From Vitreoscilla sp. (lineage in GTDB: Bacteria > Pseudomonadota > Gammaproteobacteria > Burkholderiales > Burkholderiaceae_C), in the NCBI GenBank assembly GCA_018780145.1, contig JADMKA010000063.1:1-51240 (forward strand): 51,240 nucleotides of DNA. Reading direction: 5' to 3'. Below the pieces are notes generated by a model. It was not told the origin of the DNA. It did not search any database and was given only the letters and a program-made list of their open reading frames with translations. The position numbers and the translations under genes are program-made. Shown here piece after piece: positions 17,080-24,667 of this stretch (within the stretch, counting starts at the first letter, position 1; each line of letters begins with the position of its first letter).

Positions 17080-17918
17080 CGCAGTCTGGTGCCGTGTTTC
17101 TGGGACCCACGACCGTGCAGATCGAGCTGCCGGCTTGCGGCGACGAGGCGTTGCCGGGCGTCGCCTGGGGCTCGATCGATGCGTTCCCGACGCCGGCCTA
17201 CTGGGCCTACCAAGTGATCGCCCGCCGCGTGGGCGGCGCGCCGGTACGGCACCGACTCGGTCAGACGCTGGCGGAGGAGGTCGCGGCGTGTCTGCTCGGC
17301 GGCCACGGCATTCCGGCCAGCGTTGGCATGGCGGCGTTTCGGAGGCTGCAGTCGCTCGACATGCTCGCCTCGGCATCGAGCGAGGAGGAACTGTTGCATC
17401 AGTTGACCGTCCCGCTGATCGTGAACGGCCGACCGGTCAAGTACCGATTCGCCCGGCAAAAGGCGAAGTACCTCGACGCCGCCCTGAAGCGGCTGTCCGC
17501 AGAATCACCTCCGACGGAGTGCGGTCGGGTGCTGCGGGACTGGCTCGTCGAACTGCCTGGCATCGGGCTCAAGACGGCGTCCTGGGTGGCACGCAACTGG
17601 CTCGACGCCGACGACGTGGCGATTCTGGACATCCACATCCTGCGAGCCGGGGCGCTGGGGGGCTTCTTCGATCGCAGCTTGACAGTGGAGCGCGACTACA
17701 AGGAACTTGAAGCCCAGTTCATTCGGTTCAGCCGGGCCATCGGTGTCCGGCCTTCGGAACTCGACGCGGTGATCTGGTTCGAGATGATGTCGTCGCCGGC
17801 GACCGTCAATCAACTGCTGGGGGGCCGACGAGGCGGTGATGCTTCAGCTCGCGCATCATCGCGGCGTCGCTCCCACGAACGCGGCCCCAACCCCCATCAG
17901 GCCCGGCTGATCGAGTAA
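17076..17918 (+). CDS. HhH-GPD DNA glycosylase (8-oxoguanine-glycosylase-like)
   Basis: 280 residues from ATG 17076, overlapping the methylase stop as ATGA. The helix-hairpin-helix LPGIGLKTASWV contains the catalytic Lys K166, and the conserved Asp D185 sits in ILDIHILRA. K plus D marks a bifunctional glycosylase/lyase of the OGG type. It lacks the four-Cys iron-sulfur tail of EndoIII and MutY. Its last 20 or so codons lie antisense to the nitroreductase 3' end and look low-complexity. OGG-like and QueC-like genes occur together in type IV CBASS loci, which makes the neighbourhood suggestive. Confidence 0.85.
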   Translation: MTQSGAVFLGPTTVQIELPACGDEALPGVAWGSIDAFPTPAYWAYQVIARRVGGAPVRHRLGQTLAEEVAACLLGGHGIPASVGMAAFRRLQSLDMLASASSEEELLHQLTVPLIVNGRPVKYRFARQKAKYLDAALKRLSAESPPTECGRVLRDWLVELPGIGLKTASWVARNWLDADDVAILDIHILRAGALGGFFDRSLTVERDYKELEAQFIRFSRAIGVRPSELDAVIWFEMMSSPATVNQLLGGRRGGDASARASSRRRSHERGPNPHQARLIE

Positions 17919-18530
17919 CTGGCTGGTCCAGGGTTCACCGGTGACGCCGAGCGGGCAGAAGCTCAGGTCCAGCGCCTCCGCGGCCATCGACAGCCAGCCC
18001 AGCAGGATGCCGGCGTCGCGCCAGACCAAGCTCCAGGGATGGTCGTATTTCGCCGCTGTCATGCCACCTTCGGCAGCCAGCAGCAGCAGAGTCGCGCCAG
18101 GGGCCGCGAGCACCTCCTCCATGGCGCGTCTGACACGCTGAGCATCGACGCTCGTTAGCACGTTGACCAATGCATGACGGAAGGGGTCGTAGCGCTGCCA
18201 TGCGGACGTGCCAGGCCCCAGCAAGATCAGGTGGATCGGGTGGATGGCGCCAGCCGAAGGCGCAGGACGCCGTGTCAACGGAAATCCCAGCGTTGTGTCC
18301 CCGACTTGCTGCACGCGACAGGTGAGCGACAGCAGCGCGCTGAGTTGGCCAGCTTCCAGCGCCGAAAAGCTGCGACGCGTGCGCCGGCCCACGGCTGCCT
18401 CGCCGAACGACCGCGTGGCAGCCTCCGAAGGAGGAGGCAGCGGAACGAGCGCACCGGTGGGCCACACGAGCGGTGTGTAGGGCCGTGCCGCCGATAACGG
18501 ATGCGGGTTACCCAGGTCGATCCATGTCAT
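17856..18530 (-). CDS. SagB/nitroreductase-family flavin oxidoreductase
   Basis: 224 residues from ATG 18530, overlapping the queC-like stop by 23 nt. It has nitroreductase-fold features: an RRTRRSF segment near residue 50 (FMN phosphate contact), PSAGAIHPIHL near 90 (typical of SagB/ThcOx-type members) and a C-terminal WRDAGILLGWLSMAAEAL helix before LGVTGE. Such enzymes use FMN to oxidise azolines or reduce small substrates. As the last gene of the QueC operon it may change the redox state of a nucleobase adduct (inference). Its 3' end overlaps the convergent glycosylase gene by 63 bp. Confidence 0.82.
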   Translation of the reverse strand: MTWIDLGNPHPLSAARPYTPLVWPTGALVPLPPPSEAATRSFGEAAVGRRTRRSFSALEAGQLSALLSLTCRVQQVGDTTLGFPLTRRPAPSAGAIHPIHLILLGPGTSAWQRYDPFRHALVNVLTSVDAQRVRRAMEEVLAAPGATLLLLAAEGGMTAAKYDHPWSLVWRDAGILLGWLSMAAEALDLSFCPLGVTGEPWTSQLLDQPGLMGVGAAFVGATPR

Positions 18531-19113
18531 GGTCGAGTTCCCGGAGCACCTCGAAGTACTTGTTGCAGCCGCGGCAGTCCCCGCAGGCGACATCCGCCTT
18601 GTGGCAACTGTGCGCCCACGCGAGTGCGCCGGCAGGCACGCCCGACTCGCGGGCCAACTCGGCCGTTGTCATGTCGATGGCGGGCGCTTCAACCCGCAGG
18701 CCGCCTTCCTGCAACGCCAACACGTTGCTGATGGCTGCCACGAAGGTCGGAGTGCCGTCACGGTGGGTGCCGTCGGACTTGACCGTACCGATCCACAGAT
18801 GGTTCACGCCCAGGGCGATGGATTTCATCGCGGCCAATGTGATCAGCAGTTGGTTGCGATAGGGCCACCAGTCGGTAGCTGGGGCGTGCACGCTCGCCTC
18901 CGCACCGGCCATGTCGCCGGAGCCGAGGCTGCGGCAGTCGATGCGGAGGATGTGGTGCTCGATGCCTAACTGCTGGCAGATCGCCGACGACGCCGCGATC
19001 TCGGCCGCAGCCGGCAGTTGACCGTAGTCGATCGTGATGGCCACGTCGGGGCGTTTCCACCAGGCGAGACACAGCGAGTCCATGCCCCCCGACAACAGCA
19101 GGCCGGTCTTCAT
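18508..19113 (-). CDS. QueC-like 7-cyano-7-deazaguanine synthase family enzyme
   Basis: 201 residues from ATG 19113, overlapping the upstream stop (ATGA). It has an ATP-pyrophosphatase P-loop SGGMDS at residues 8-13 and a C-terminal zinc cluster with Cys at 170, 177, 180 and 183 (CGDCRGC). QueC makes preQ0 from carboxydeazaguanine. No queD, queE or queF is nearby, arguing against a queuosine operon. From memory, QueC-family enzymes of type IV CBASS and Qat defence systems have been reported to attach deazaguanine to protein N-termini. The neighbouring glycine-rich protein would be the natural substrate here (inference). Confidence 0.88.
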   Translation of the reverse strand: MKTGLLLSGGMDSLCLAWWKRPDVAITIDYGQLPAAAEIAASSAICQQLGIEHHILRIDCRSLGSGDMAGAEASVHAPATDWWPYRNQLLITLAAMKSIALGVNHLWIGTVKSDGTHRDGTPTFVAAISNVLALQEGGLRVEAPAIDMTTAELARESGVPAGALAWAHSCHKADVACGDCRGCNKYFEVLRELDHDMDRPG

Positions 19114-20342
19114 AGGGCGCAGGCAGTCCAGAGCGTCTCGTAGATGGCACTGACGTAGTCGTCGCGGAGAACGCAGCCCGATCCACGCATCATCTTCTTG
19201 TTCTCGTCCGATTCGTTTTCGGCGTACATCACGACCGGCTTTCCTTTGGCGCGTGCGTAGCCGATCTCGTAGACGGTGCCGGAGTCCATGCCATCACCAA
19301 TGGCGAACACCAGGTCGGCCGTGTCGATGCCCGCAAGGTCCAGCATGACGACGTCTTCGGCGGAACCATGACCGACATCGTGGTACGGCGAAAACACCCG
19401 CAAGCCCATGGCACTCAGATCGGCGCGGGCCTGCTCGACAAGCCAGAGTTGAGCCAGCGTGAAGAACGGTCCCGCCAGGTACACGGTCGGGCGCCGCCCG
19501 GCCTGATAGGCAGCCGATGCGTCAACCGGGGCGGGATGGAATCCTTCAAGACCTGAGGGCGTCGCGAACCCGCGTGTCTGGCAGTAGTAGGCGGTCGCGC
19601 GCGAGGCGAGGTCGGCGCTCTCCGCTGCGGATCGACCCTCGTGCATCCACCGATGCGCGAAGTGGGCGACGAAGTTGTCGCCCGACCCGAGCTTCCACAC
19701 ACTCGATGAACGGTAGGCCGGGATCGACTGCGCGTTGCGACCGTCATGGACCCATGCACCCATCGGGCCCTGCTTGATGATGACCACCTGCGCCGTGCCT
19801 TGCCGGATCAGCGCCTCGGCCATCTGAGCGGCTGGCGCGCCCGTGAGGCCGGTCAGCAGCGCCGCCTCATGGCGATTGAGCACCACCGCCAGCTGACGGG
19901 CGGTGGAGCCGTTGGCAGCAAAGGCCTGAGGCGCCACGGCATCCTGCGGATCGAACACGACCCGGTCGCCGTGCACGACGGCATCGCCCTCCATCATCCC
20001 GAACCGCACGATGTGTTCAGCGCGGACCATCAACGGAGGATGGCTGTCGCCAGTGCCACGGATCCGGGGCGTTTCCAGCCCATGGTGGTAGTCGAACGTG
20101 ATGGAGCGATCGATCGGCGTCGGCCGAACCTCGAATCCTTCCAGCGCGCCACGGGACTCCATCACCTCCCGCGCGAGGGGGTCGAGGTACGAATGCAGTT
20201 CGACCGGTGCCCCCATGCTCGCGATCGCAGACGCCGCGCGGCCTGCAGAGCCGTAGATTTCTCGCCATGCAGGCCGCATGCACCACTCTCGGTACACGCC
20301 GCCGACAACAGCGATCGGTGCGATGGGAACGGCGCCGGCCAC
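19110..20342 (-). CDS. PfkB-family kinase fused to nucleoside 2-deoxyribosyltransferase
   Basis: 410 residues from GTG 20342, starting 2 nt after the small-protein gene stops; ATG starts further upstream would run through that gene. Residues 1-275 are PfkB/ribokinase-like, with the anion-hole/catalytic motif KLGSGDNF (D222). Residues 284-410 are a nucleoside deoxyribosyltransferase domain opening PTVYLAGPFF, with nucleophile E359 in DSGTVYEIGYA. The first domain should phosphorylate a nucleoside or sugar and the second should break or exchange an N-glycosidic bond. Together they could produce or consume a modified nucleobase for the QueC-like enzyme; this is inference. Confidence 0.85.
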   Translation of the reverse strand: MAGAVPIAPIAVVGGVYREWCMRPAWREIYGSAGRAASAIASMGAPVELHSYLDPLAREVMESRGALEGFEVRPTPIDRSITFDYHHGLETPRIRGTGDSHPPLMVRAEHIVRFGMMEGDAVVHGDRVVFDPQDAVAPQAFAANGSTARQLAVVLNRHEAALLTGLTGAPAAQMAEALIRQGTAQVVIIKQGPMGAWVHDGRNAQSIPAYRSSSVWKLGSGDNFVAHFAHRWMHEGRSAAESADLASRATAYYCQTRGFATPSGLEGFHPAPVDASAAYQAGRRPTVYLAGPFFTLAQLWLVEQARADLSAMGLRVFSPYHDVGHGSAEDVVMLDLAGIDTADLVFAIGDGMDSGTVYEIGYARAKGKPVVMYAENESDENKKMMRGSGCVLRDDYVSAIYETLWTACAL

Positions 20343-20344
20343 GC

Positions 20345-20671
20345 TCAGGCAGCCTTGACGCGTACCCGCACCTGTCCGTCGTTCTTCGCGGTGACGTTCG
20401 CGATGTACTGGGTACCGCCGGCCATGCACTCGCGCAAACGTTGGACCAGCGGAGACGCGAGGCCGCCCGCGACCTGGCCCTTGTGCAGGACCACCACCAC
20501 AGTGGTGCCGCCCACCGTCTGGGTCGCCACCAACAACTCGTCGCCGACCTGAATGCCAGCGACGACGGCCTGCTTGGGGGAACTGAGCTGGGTGTCGAAC
20601 ACCAGCGCCGCGCAGCTGTCGGGCGGCGAATCAAAGCCGCCACCGCCGCCACCACCACCCGAACCTGACAT
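20345..20671 (-). CDS. small protein with glycine-rich N-terminus (possible conjugation substrate)
   Basis: 108 residues from ATG 20671, with a strong AGGAGG 8 nt upstream. It starts MSGSG followed by seven further Gly and then Phe. A Cys-containing link (PPDSC) leads into a beta-rich domain of about 85 residues (GIQVGDELLVATQTVGGTTV ... GQVAGGLASPLVQRLRECM). It is the first gene of the operon with the kinase/transferase fusion, QueC and nitroreductase. A flexible glycine-rich N-terminus beside QueC recalls the QatB-QatC arrangement as I remember it. Function is not established. Confidence 0.8.
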   Translation of the reverse strand: MSGSGGGGGGGGFDSPPDSCAALVFDTQLSSPKQAVVAGIQVGDELLVATQTVGGTTVVVVLHKGQVAGGLASPLVQRLRECMAGGTQYIANVTAKNDGQVRVRVKAA

Positions 20672-20961
20672 ATGGTTGTCCTCCTGCCGGTCCAAGAATA
20701 ACTGATCACTCGGCCGTGGCGCGTCGAGAAACCGGCGTTGACTGGGTAGGCCAAGAGGCGGCACCGCTTCAAGGCTAAGCGCTGCAGCCTCGGGCGCGAT
20801 TCCGGCGTTGCGTCGATTCATCAGCGGGTCAAGCCGGCCCCGAGTTGCCGTCGTCCGCTTTGGGCCTCGGTGCAGGCTCAGTCGGGCGCGGATCGGCCTG
20901 AAGCCGCACGGGCTTCGGGCTGCCTCCTACGTAGTTGAAATGTGTAGCTGCACATATCTGC
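20672..20961. other. upstream region of the glycine-rich gene and left flank of the outer RIT element
   Basis: No gene is seen. It should contain the minus-strand promoter of the QueC operon; TTATTC near 20695-20702 is a possible -10, with no clear -35. A 6-bp GAAGCC/GGCTTC hairpin lies at about 20899-20915. An ATGTG/CACAT inverted repeat (about 20939-20955) lies just before the RIT end. Confidence 0.4.
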
Positions 20962-20995
20962 TATTTAGGTCAGTCCGCGGTTATGCGCAGCAAGG
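20962..20995 (+). repeat. outer RIT left terminal inverted repeat
   Basis: Begins TATTTAGGT, 2 variable bases, then GTCCGCGGTTATGCGC and AGCAAGG. It pairs with 27907-27940 on the other strand with two mismatches (bases 10-11). Confidence 0.85.
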
Positions 20996-21096
20996 CCCGT
21001 AAAGGTTGATGTACCAGGAGCCCCGGTGATTCTGTCAGCGCATAACACCTCGCAGCCCAGACCCTGCTGGGACTGCGAGGCAGGGCTGGCGCCGGC

Positions 21097-22107
21097 CTAC
21101 AGCGAGCGCAGCCAGTCCAGCAGCGACTTGCTCTGCTGCCACGACGGCAGCGAGGCCGATGGTGACTCTCCGGCCACCTTCTCCAGCGCGCGCCGCTTCA
21201 TCTCCAGGTTCGCCCGGGCGTAGATCTGCGTTGTCTTCACGTCCACGTGCCCGAGGAAGTCGCGGATGATCTCCAGCGACACACCGCTCTGCAGAAGATG
21301 CATGCCCTTGGTGTGCCGCATGCTGTGGGGGCTGATCTTCTGCGTGAAGCCAGGCACCGCCGACCTGGCTGCCTGCACGTGGCACTGCAGCAGGTACCGC
21401 AGGCCCGACCTCGACAGGCGCCCACCCTGGCGGTTCTGGAACAGCGGCAGGTGGCCTCGCTCAGGCCGGTCGAGATCGTTCTCACGCAGGTGGTCACGCA
21501 GCAGCCGAGCCGTGGCGTCCATCAGGGGCACCACACGAACCTTGCGTCCCTTGCCCAGGAGCCTGACCTGGGCTGGCGTTGTCAGGCGCACATCGTGGGC
21601 GTTCAGATCGATCAACTCCTGCGCCCGGGCGCCGGTGTCGTACAGCACGCTGAGCATCACCGCGTCGCGCCGCCCAGCCGGCGTGGTGGGATCGGGATGC
21701 GCCAGCACCTGCGTCAGCTCGTCCTTGGACATGTAGGCCACCGGCACCTGGACATGGCGCCGCAGCGGCATTGCCATGATCCTCTGGCACTGCAACATCC
21801 GCTCGGGCACTTCGGACTGCACGTAGCGGAAGAACGCGTGCAGCACGGCCAGCCGCTGGTTCAGGGTGCGGATCGAACACTTCCGCTCATGCGCCAGGTG
21901 ATCGAGGAAGGCCTCGACGAAAGCCACGTCGATGTCGGCCAGGGACAGGCGCTCGACGGCGATGCCGCGACCGTCACGGCCGAAGCGCAGCATCAGCGTG
22001 AACACATCGCGGTAGGCCTTGATCGTGTTCGGGCTCAGGTTGCGCTGGCCGGCCAGGTAGCGCGTGAGGAAGTTCGTCACGTGCACGGAGAGGTCGGTCG
22101 GCTTCAT
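21097..22107 (-). CDS. outer RIT recombinase C (tyrosine recombinase)
   Basis: 336 residues from ATG 22107, overlapping the stop of the outer recombinase B remnant (ATGA). The N-terminal SAM-like core-binding domain (LSPNTIKAYRDVF) is followed by a catalytic domain with R in YDTGARAQELIDL, HxxR in SPHSMRHTKGMHLL and nucleophile Tyr in TTQIYARANL. It appears intact. Its middle partner gene is broken, so the outer element is probably immobile unless supplied in trans. Confidence 0.88.
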   Translation of the reverse strand: MKPTDLSVHVTNFLTRYLAGQRNLSPNTIKAYRDVFTLMLRFGRDGRGIAVERLSLADIDVAFVEAFLDHLAHERKCSIRTLNQRLAVLHAFFRYVQSEVPERMLQCQRIMAMPLRRHVQVPVAYMSKDELTQVLAHPDPTTPAGRRDAVMLSVLYDTGARAQELIDLNAHDVRLTTPAQVRLLGKGRKVRVVPLMDATARLLRDHLRENDLDRPERGHLPLFQNRQGGRLSRSGLRYLLQCHVQAARSAVPGFTQKISPHSMRHTKGMHLLQSGVSLEIIRDFLGHVDVKTTQIYARANLEMKRRALEKVAGESPSASLPSWQQSKSLLDWLRSL

Positions 22108-22323
22108 GACGACCTCCAGGGCCTGCGCGGAATGACGTCGCTGAAGGCGGCGTCCGATCGCGAGACGATCTCCGGGTACAGCTCGGCGGTCATCTGCAGG
22201 TAGTCCTGCGTGCCGTCGATCGAGGCGTGGCCGAGATAGGTGGCCAGCACGGGCATCCTGGCCTGCAGATCGGCGCCCTCGCGGTACCAGCGCAGCAGCG
22301 TGTGCACCGCAAAGGTGTGGCGC
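22104..22323 (-). pseudogene. outer RIT recombinase B, 3' part
   Basis: Encodes the C-terminal 72 residues of a tyrosine recombinase, from RHTFAVHTLLRWYREG to RRPWRSS, with the Tyr region YLGHASIDGTQDYLQM. Its 5' part is at 25765-26540. Joining the two gives 996 nt, a 331-residue protein in one frame, with HDLRHT rebuilt at the junction. Confidence 0.88.
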
Positions 22324-22349
22324 TAATTCCGGCTCCGGAATTAGCGCCA
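22318..22349. repeat. 32-bp palindrome at the left junction of the inner RIT
   Basis: 15-nt arms TGGCGCTAATTCCGG and its exact complement flank CT. The left 6 bases (TGGCGC) are target sequence also found at the right junction (25759-25764). The right arm ends directly at the TAACTCC terminus of the inner element. Confidence 0.85.
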
Positions 22350-22376
22350 TAACTCCGGGTCCCGGATTATTCCGGG
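22344..22376 (+). repeat. inner RIT left inverted repeat
   Basis: 33 bp starting GCGCCATAACTCCGGG. Identical to the reverse complement of 25732-25764. The first six bases coincide with target sequence, so the element-specific repeat may be 27 bp. Confidence 0.92.
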
Positions 22377-22505
22377 TACGGGACGCTGGTCTTCGGCAAG
22401 CGGCGTCTTTGTTCGGCTGTCGCCGAAGGCGCCTCTTGATCTGCCGGAATTATTCGGCTGTCGTCTCCGGCCGGGACTCTTCCCGGATCTTCAAGGAGGC
22501 GAACG

Positions 22506-23738
22506 ATGGCGACCACCCGGCACGCAGCTGCAATTGACGAACTCTCCGGCCCAGGGCCGCTGGAGTGCTGCATCAAGGGCTTTGCGGCGCAACTCTCGAA
22601 TCAGGGATATGCGCCGAACACGATCCACGCCAAGTGTGATCTGCTGGCCGACCTCAGCCGCTGGCTCGAGCGGCGCAAGCTCTTTCTGACGGCTCTGGAC
22701 GAGCGTCGGCTGAGGCAGTTCCAGGCCAGCCGTCGTCGGCGAGGCAAGATGCGTCGCGGCGATCCCGCCACGGCCCAGCAGCTACTGCAATATCTGCGGG
22801 AGCATGGCCACATCGCGCCGGCCGCACAGGCAGTCGATGTGCACCCAGCGGCGTTGGTCTTGTGTGACTTCGAGTCGTTTCTTCGTTCCGAGCGCGGACT
22901 GTCAACGGCCACGGTGGTTTCATACCTGGCGGTCGGTCGTCGCTTTCTCCATGAGCGGTTCGGACGCAAGGCGCTGCGTCTGAGGCAGCTGCGAGCGGAG
23001 GACCTTCACCGCTTCGTTGTTCGCGAGATCCAACGTGTCACTCGCACGCACGGCAAGATCGTCATCACGGCGCTGCGGTCGTTCCTACGCTTCTTGCTGC
23101 TGCGCGGCGCCATTCAGACTGACCTCGCCCGAACGCTTCCCGGCGTGGCGACCTGGAGACTGTCGCATCTCCCACGGTCGTTGCCTCCCGAGCAAGTGGA
23201 GCACCTGCTCGCGTGCTGCGACCGCGGTTCACCGAGCGGCAAGCGCGACTACGCGATCTTGCTGCTGTTGGCCCGGCTTGGCTTGCGCGGTGGAGAGGTC
23301 GTGCACATGGCCTTGGAGGACCTGGACTGGGAGCGCGGCGAGCTTGTCGTGCGGGGCAAGGGCCAACGGCTGGAGCGACTGCCTTTGCCCGCGGACGTCG
23401 GTGCGGCGCTGGCGCGCTATCTCTGCGAAGTTCGTCCGCCTTGTGCCACGCGTCGGGTATTTGTCCGCATGGATGCGCCGTGCCAGGGCTTGGCACAGTC
23501 GGGTGTCTGTTGCGTCGTCCGCCGCGCGTTGGCGCGCGCCGGATTGGATCCCGAGTGCAAGGGGGCGCACCTGTTGCGCCACTCCCTTGCCACCAACCTG
23601 CTGCGCCGCGGTGCGTCCCTGAGCGAGATCGGTCAGCTGCTGCGCCACCGGCAGCCGACGACCACGCAGATCTATGCCAAGGTGGACATCGAGGCGCTAC
23701 GCGTCATCGCGCTGCCGTGGCCAGGGAGTGCGTCATGA
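22506..23738 (+). CDS. inner RIT recombinase A (tyrosine recombinase)
   Basis: 410 residues from ATG 22506 with AAGGAGG 6 nt upstream. It has an extended N-terminal DNA-binding region, then the catalytic domain with R in RLGLRGGEVVHMAL, HxxR in HLLRHSLATNLL and Tyr in TTTQIYAKVD. It is the longest of the three, as usual for the first RIT gene, and its stop overlaps recombinase B (ATGA). A 130-nt leader with several CCGGAAT-type repeats separates it from the terminal repeat. Confidence 0.92.
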   Translation: MATTRHAAAIDELSGPGPLECCIKGFAAQLSNQGYAPNTIHAKCDLLADLSRWLERRKLFLTALDERRLRQFQASRRRRGKMRRGDPATAQQLLQYLREHGHIAPAAQAVDVHPAALVLCDFESFLRSERGLSTATVVSYLAVGRRFLHERFGRKALRLRQLRAEDLHRFVVREIQRVTRTHGKIVITALRSFLRFLLLRGAIQTDLARTLPGVATWRLSHLPRSLPPEQVEHLLACCDRGSPSGKRDYAILLLLARLGLRGGEVVHMALEDLDWERGELVVRGKGQRLERLPLPADVGAALARYLCEVRPPCATRRVFVRMDAPCQGLAQSGVCCVVRRALARAGLDPECKGAHLLRHSLATNLLRRGASLSEIGQLLRHRQPTTTQIYAKVDIEALRVIALPWPGSAS

Positions 23739-24667
23739 GTCCGCTGCAAGTCGCACTCGACGAATACCTCGCAGTCCGTCGCGCCCTGGGATACAAGCTC
23801 CGTCTGTCCGGCCGCCTGCTGCAACGCTTCGTCGATTTCGCCGCTGGCCAGGGGGCGACGTACATCACGTCCGAACTCGCCGCGGCATGGGCAACGTTGC
23901 CTGGCTCAGCGCAGCCCGCTCAGTGGGCCAACCGGCTGGGGATGGTGCGCCGCTTTGCACTGTATTGCAGTGCGCAGGAGCCGCGCACGGTCGTGCCGCC
24001 GCCGGACTTGCTTCCTCATCGATACCGCCGTCCTGAACCCTACCTGTACAGCGACGAGCAGATCAAGCGCTTGCTCGATGCCGCTCAACGCCTTCCATCG
24101 GCCACCGGTTTGCGGCCCCATACGTTCGCCACGCTCTTCGGTCTGTACGTGGCCACGGGGCTGCGAGCCAACGAGCCGTTGCGCCTCAACCGCGACGATG
24201 TCGACCTCACCAACGGCCTGCTGACGATCCGCGGGACGAAGTTCGGCAAGTCCCGCTACGTGCCGGTGCATCCCTCCGTCCTGCGTGCACTGCACCGCTA
24301 CGCCGACCACCGGGACCGCTGCTGCCCCGACCCGGCAACGTCGAGCTTCTTCGTCTCGGACCGAGGGACTCGCTTGACCGAGTGGTGTGTGCGGTGGACG
24401 TTCGTCAAGCTGTCGAGAGAGATCGGCTTACGGGGGGCGGACGATTCGCGGGGACCTCGCCTGCACGATCTACGTCATCGCCTGGCGACCGCTACGCTGC
24501 TGAGGTGGTATCGGCACGGCGTCGACGTCGAGCGCCACCTGCCCGTGCTGTCGGCCTACCTCGGCCACGCCCATGTCACCGACACGTACTGGTACTTGAC
24601 CGCGACGCCCGAGCTCCTGCACTACGTCATGCAACGGGTGCAGCGCTCCAGGGAGCAACGGCCATGA
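23735..24667 (+). CDS. inner RIT recombinase B (tyrosine recombinase)
   Basis: 310 residues from ATG 23735, overlapping recombinase A's stop. Catalytic residues are seen in VATGLRANEPLRL (R), LHDLRHRLATATLL (HxxR) and the C-terminal Tyr segment TDTYWYLTATPELL. It belongs to the same subfamily as the outer recombinase B that the element has interrupted: both carry GPRLHDLRH followed a few residues later by LLRWYR. The element therefore inserted into a homologue of its own middle gene. Confidence 0.92.
   Translation: MSPLQVALDEYLAVRRALGYKLRLSGRLLQRFVDFAAGQGATYITSELAAAWATLPGSAQPAQWANRLGMVRRFALYCSAQEPRTVVPPPDLLPHRYRRPEPYLYSDEQIKRLLDAAQRLPSATGLRPHTFATLFGLYVATGLRANEPLRLNRDDVDLTNGLLTIRGTKFGKSRYVPVHPSVLRALHRYADHRDRCCPDPATSSFFVSDRGTRLTEWCVRWTFVKLSREIGLRGADDSRGPRLHDLRHRLATATLLRWYRHGVDVERHLPVLSAYLGHAHVTDTYWYLTATPELLHYVMQRVQRSREQRP

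Noticed and set aside
18508-19113. Queuosine or archaeosine biosynthesis operon
   Set aside because: No queD, queE, queF or tgt nearby; the neighbours are a kinase/deoxyribosyltransferase, a nitroreductase and a glycine-rich protein.
21097-22350. Longer 417-residue start for outer recombinase C
   Set aside because: The upstream codons belong to the interrupted recombinase B in another frame; ATG 22107 overlaps its stop as in other RIT trios.
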